From Deltaproteobacteria bacterium (GTDB taxonomy: Bacteria; Desulfobacterota; GWC2-55-46; S146-73), in assembly GCA_015492355.1 (NCBI GenBank), contig WGFF01000311.1:1-6437 (forward strand): 6,437 bases of DNA, given 5' to 3'. The stretch's first letter is position 1. Every line of letters starts with the position of its first letter. Made by a program: the position numbers and the translations under genes. The notes under the pieces were generated by a model. That model had not been told where the DNA came from. It did not search any database and saw only the letters and a program-made list of their open reading frames with translations. Positions 4,122 through 6,437 of the stretch are shown here, piece after piece.

Positions 4122-5810
4122 ATGGTAGAGAAAAAGTCTGTGAATACGAAGTTTATATGCGTAACAGGGGGGGTGGTATCATCCCTGGGTAAGGGTCTTG
4201 CCAGTGCATCCATAGGGGCACTCCTTGAGTCCAGGGGGCTGACCATAACCCTTCAGAAGCTCGATCCATATATAAACGTCGATCCAGGCACCATGAGTCC
4301 CTTCCAGCACGGAGAGGTCTTTGTTACAGACGATGGTGCAGAGACAGACCTCGATCTCGGACACTACGAGAGATTCACATCCGCAAGGATGACGAGCAGG
4401 AATAATTTTACAACTGGTCAGATATACGATGCCATCATCACCAAGGAGAGAAGGGGCGATTATCTCGGTGGCACAGTGCAGGTCGTACCCCATGTAACAG
4501 ACGAGATAAAGAGCAAGATACTCGATGTGGCAAACGAGGTGGATGTTGCGATTATAGAGATAGGTGGCACCGTGGGTGATATAGAGAGCCTGCCATTTCT
4601 CGAGGCGATAAGGCAGTTAAGGTTCGATCTCGGCAGAGAAAACTGCATATACGTACATCTCACCCTCGTGCCGTTCATAGCCTCTGCAAAGGAACTCAAG
4701 ACCAAGCCCACCCAGCACAGTGTGAACAAACTCAGGGAGATAGGTATCCAGCCTGATATACTCCTTTGCAGGGCAGACAGACCGCTGAGCCCGGAGATAA
4801 AGAACAAGATAGCCCTTTTCTGCAACGTTGAGAGGGATGCGGTCATATCCGCAGTGGATGTGGACTGTGTGTATGAACTTCCCCTTGTCTTCCACAGGGA
4901 AGGGCTCGACAGCAAGATAGTCAAGCTCCTCAACATATGGACAAGGGCGCCGAAACTCGAACAGTGGGAACGTATAGTAAAGAAGGTAGGTAATCCAAGA
5001 TACGAGGTTACCATCGGTATTGTTGGCAAGTATGTGAATCTCCAGGATTCATACAAGAGTCTCCATGAGGCACTCATCCACGGAGGTATAGCAAACAGCA
5101 CGAAGGTTAACCTCGAGTACATAGATTCGGAGGAGGTGGAAAGGAAGGGACCACATCAGCTCCTCAAGGACCTCGACGGTGTGCTCATACCCGGTGGTTT
5201 CGGCAGTAGAGGCGTGGAGGGAAAGATAGCAACCATACGGTACGTAAGGGAGCGGAAGATACCCTTTCTGGGGATATGCCTCGGTATGCAGGTATCGGTT
5301 ATAGAGATAGCCAGAGACCTCTGCGGGCTCAAGGAGGCGAACAGTTCGGAGTTCGACCCAGAGACCCCTCACCCTGTGATAGACCTCATGGAGGAACAGA
5401 AGGGTATAAACGTAAAGGGTGGCACCATGAGGCTCGGGGCGTATCCATGTGTACTCAAGAAGGGTTCAAGGGCGCACAGGGCTTACAATACCCTTGAGAT
5501 AAGCGAGAGGCACAGGCACAGATACGAGGTGAACAACCGCTACAGAGAGGTACTCGAAAAGGTGGGTGTGGAGTTCAGCGGGCTTTCCCCTGATGGAAAA
5601 CTCGTTGAGATAATCGAATACAAAAACCATCCCTGGTTCGTTGCATGCCAGTTCCATCCCGAATTCAAGAGCAGTCCCATGCATCCCCATCCCCTCTTCC
5701 GTGGTTTTGTTAAGTCCGTACTCGAAAGGAAATATCTCCTCAAGAAGGGACGCAGGAAGACGAGAAAGAAGAAAAAGACCACCAGAAGCGGTGATCAAGA
5801 GAAGGTATGA
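4122..5810 (+). CDS. pyrG: CTP synthase (glutamine-hydrolysing)
   Basis: PyrG aminates UTP to CTP with ATP and glutamine. The N-terminal synthetase domain shows VTGGVVSSLGKG (residues 14-25, P-loop Lys24), the LDPYINVDPGTMSPFQHGEVFV block (47-68), DGAETDLDLGHYERF (71-85) and EIGGTVGDIES (146-156). The C-terminal class I glutaminase domain has PGGFGSRG (357-364), GICLGMQ with nucleophile Cys386, and FHPEF with His512 and Glu514. All key residues are present. Possible starts are TTG 4095 (overlapping the kdsB stop as TTGA), ATG 4107, ATG 4122 and GTG 4140. None has a good ribosome site; GTG 4140 puts the P-loop Lys at residue 18 as in E. coli. ATG 4122 is a compromise. A strongly basic tail (about residues 541-562) extends past the normal end. 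The stop overlaps the kdsA ATG. Confidence 0.96.
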   Translation: MVEKKSVNTKFICVTGGVVSSLGKGLASASIGALLESRGLTITLQKLDPYINVDPGTMSPFQHGEVFVTDDGAETDLDLGHYERFTSARMTSRNNFTTGQIYDAIITKERRGDYLGGTVQVVPHVTDEIKSKILDVANEVDVAIIEIGGTVGDIESLPFLEAIRQLRFDLGRENCIYVHLTLVPFIASAKELKTKPTQHSVNKLREIGIQPDILLCRADRPLSPEIKNKIALFCNVERDAVISAVDVDCVYELPLVFHREGLDSKIVKLLNIWTRAPKLEQWERIVKKVGNPRYEVTIGIVGKYVNLQDSYKSLHEALIHGGIANSTKVNLEYIDSEEVERKGPHQLLKDLDGVLIPGGFGSRGVEGKIATIRYVRERKIPFLGICLGMQVSVIEIARDLCGLKEANSSEFDPETPHPVIDLMEEQKGINVKGGTMRLGAYPCVLKKGSRAHRAYNTLEISERHRHRYEVNNRYREVLEKVGVEFSGLSPDGKLVEIIEYKNHPWFVACQFHPEFKSSPMHPHPLFRGFVKSVLERKYLLKKGRRKTRKKKKTTRSGDQEKV

Positions 5811-6437
5811 AGGAGATAAGTATCGGTGATATTACCATTGGTGGTGGCAGCAGGGGATTCGTTCTGATTGCTGGTCCCTGTGTGATAGAGGATGAAAGGG
5901 AGGTCTTTTACACCCTTGAGGAACTCAAGGGTATCACCTCTGAGATGGGTATACCCTTTATATTCAAGGCTTCCTATGATAAGGCAAACCGTAGTTCCAT
6001 ACACTCCTTCAGGGGTCCTGGGCTTGAGAAAGGACTCAATATACTCAGAAGGGCTGGTGAGGGGTTTTCAGTGCCCGTGCTCACGGATGTGCACTGTAGA
6101 GAGGATGTAGGGCGGGTTGCAGAGGTGGTGGATGTGGTACAGGTGCCTGCCTTTTTGTGCAGGCAGACAGACCTCCTCGTTGAGTGCGGGAGGATGGCTC
6201 GCTGTGTGAACGTAAAGAAGGGTCAGTTCATGGCGCCATGGGATATGAAAAACGTAATAGAAAAACTCCGCTCCACAGGTAACGAAAACATCCTGCTTAC
6301 AGAGAGGGGGGTGAGCTTCGGATACAATAACCTCGTTGTGGACTTCCGAGCCCTGCCGATAATGAGGGGGATGGGCTATCCTGTCATATTCGATGCAACC
6401 CACAGTGTACAGTTGCCAGGGGGGCTGGGTGATGCCT
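5807..6437 (+). CDS. kdsA: 3-deoxy-8-phosphooctulonate synthase (Kdo-8-phosphate synthase), 3' truncated by the window
   Basis: KdsA condenses phosphoenolpyruvate with arabinose-5-phosphate to Kdo-8-phosphate, the first committed step to Kdo. The first 210 residues are in the window with no stop; the family's usual length is about 260-285, so the C-terminal part lies outside. Visible signatures are LIAGPCVIE (residues 20-28), FKASYDKANRSSIHSFRGPG (53-72), VLTDVH, VVQVPAFLCRQTDLL, NVKKGQFMAPWDMKNV, LTERGVSFGYNNLVVDFR and FDATHSVQLPGG (195-206). Cys25 and His199 correspond to two of the four metal ligands of the Aquifex-type enzyme; metal-independent types such as E. coli have Asn in place of the Cys. 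The ATG overlaps the pyrG stop (ATGA), with AGAAGG right in front, so translation is coupled. Identification secure, class II assignment good. Confidence 0.95.
   Translation, partial: MKEISIGDITIGGGSRGFVLIAGPCVIEDEREVFYTLEELKGITSEMGIPFIFKASYDKANRSSIHSFRGPGLEKGLNILRRAGEGFSVPVLTDVHCREDVGRVAEVVDVVQVPAFLCRQTDLLVECGRMARCVNVKKGQFMAPWDMKNVIEKLRSTGNENILLTERGVSFGYNNLVVDFRALPIMRGMGYPVIFDATHSVQLPGGLGDA

Noticed and set aside
4460..5122. Minus-strand open frame of 220 codons inside pyrG
   Set aside because: It is the reverse of the highly conserved CTP synthase domain, is Ser/Leu-rich low-information sequence and has no ribosome site or domain.
3500..6145. Similar GGTGGATGTGGT stretches in kdsB and kdsA
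   Set aside because: They encode Val-Val-Asp-Val-Val in different protein contexts; the similarity comes from codon use, not from a DNA repeat.
1..6437. CRISPR array, insertion sequence, tRNA, attachment site or riboswitch
   Set aside because: There are no regularly spaced repeats, transposase fragments, terminal inverted repeats or tRNA-like folds, and the only gap over 100 bases is the divergent promoter region.

Overview
The window is a compact, almost fully coding piece of a Gram-negative bacterial chromosome. Estimated GC is a little above 50% (by eye, not counted), and Ile ATA and Arg AGG/AGA codons are used heavily in every gene. The lipopolysaccharide genes (kdsB, kdsA) show an outer membrane. 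The separate small PurS plus PurQ, the Cys-type (metal-dependent) KdsA and the kdsB-pyrG-kdsA order together fit Nitrospirota or Desulfobacterota-like lineages better than Gammaproteobacteria. That placement is inference.

Layout. (1) Bases 1-69 hold a perfect short hairpin, possibly the 3' end of an upstream gene, and a strong ribosome binding site. (2) Bases 70-2594, plus strand, are a tightly packed purine/one-carbon operon: purC, purS, purQ, then a short MetF-type methylenetetrahydrofolate reductase that begins on the base after the purQ stop. purL, the partner of PurS and PurQ, is not adjacent. (3) Bases 2578-3177, minus strand, are a two-gene unit: a small AbrB/MazE-fold DNA-binding protein followed by a single-domain cupin. 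The cupin end overlaps the metF end tail to tail by 17 bp, with a hairpin across both stops. (4) Bases 3178-3342 are the only real intergenic gap. It carries two good back-to-back sigma70-type promoters, two tandem 12-bp repeats and a 7-bp inverted repeat. (5) Bases 3343-6437, plus strand, are a Kdo/CTP operon: kdsB, pyrG (CTP synthase) and kdsA, the last cut off by the window edge. Neighbouring genes abut or overlap.

The genes work together as follows. PurC, PurS and PurQ carry out IMP synthesis steps, and MetF acts on the folate one-carbon pool that purine synthesis also draws on. KdsA makes Kdo-8-phosphate, PyrG makes CTP, and KdsB joins CTP and Kdo into CMP-Kdo for lipid A-core assembly. 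The genes are mostly housekeeping. The least explained parts are the AbrB-like/cupin pair, its repeat-rich control region, and the kdsB promoter placed so close to the ATG that the mRNA would be leaderless. I found no mobile element, CRISPR array, tRNA, rRNA or obvious defence system.
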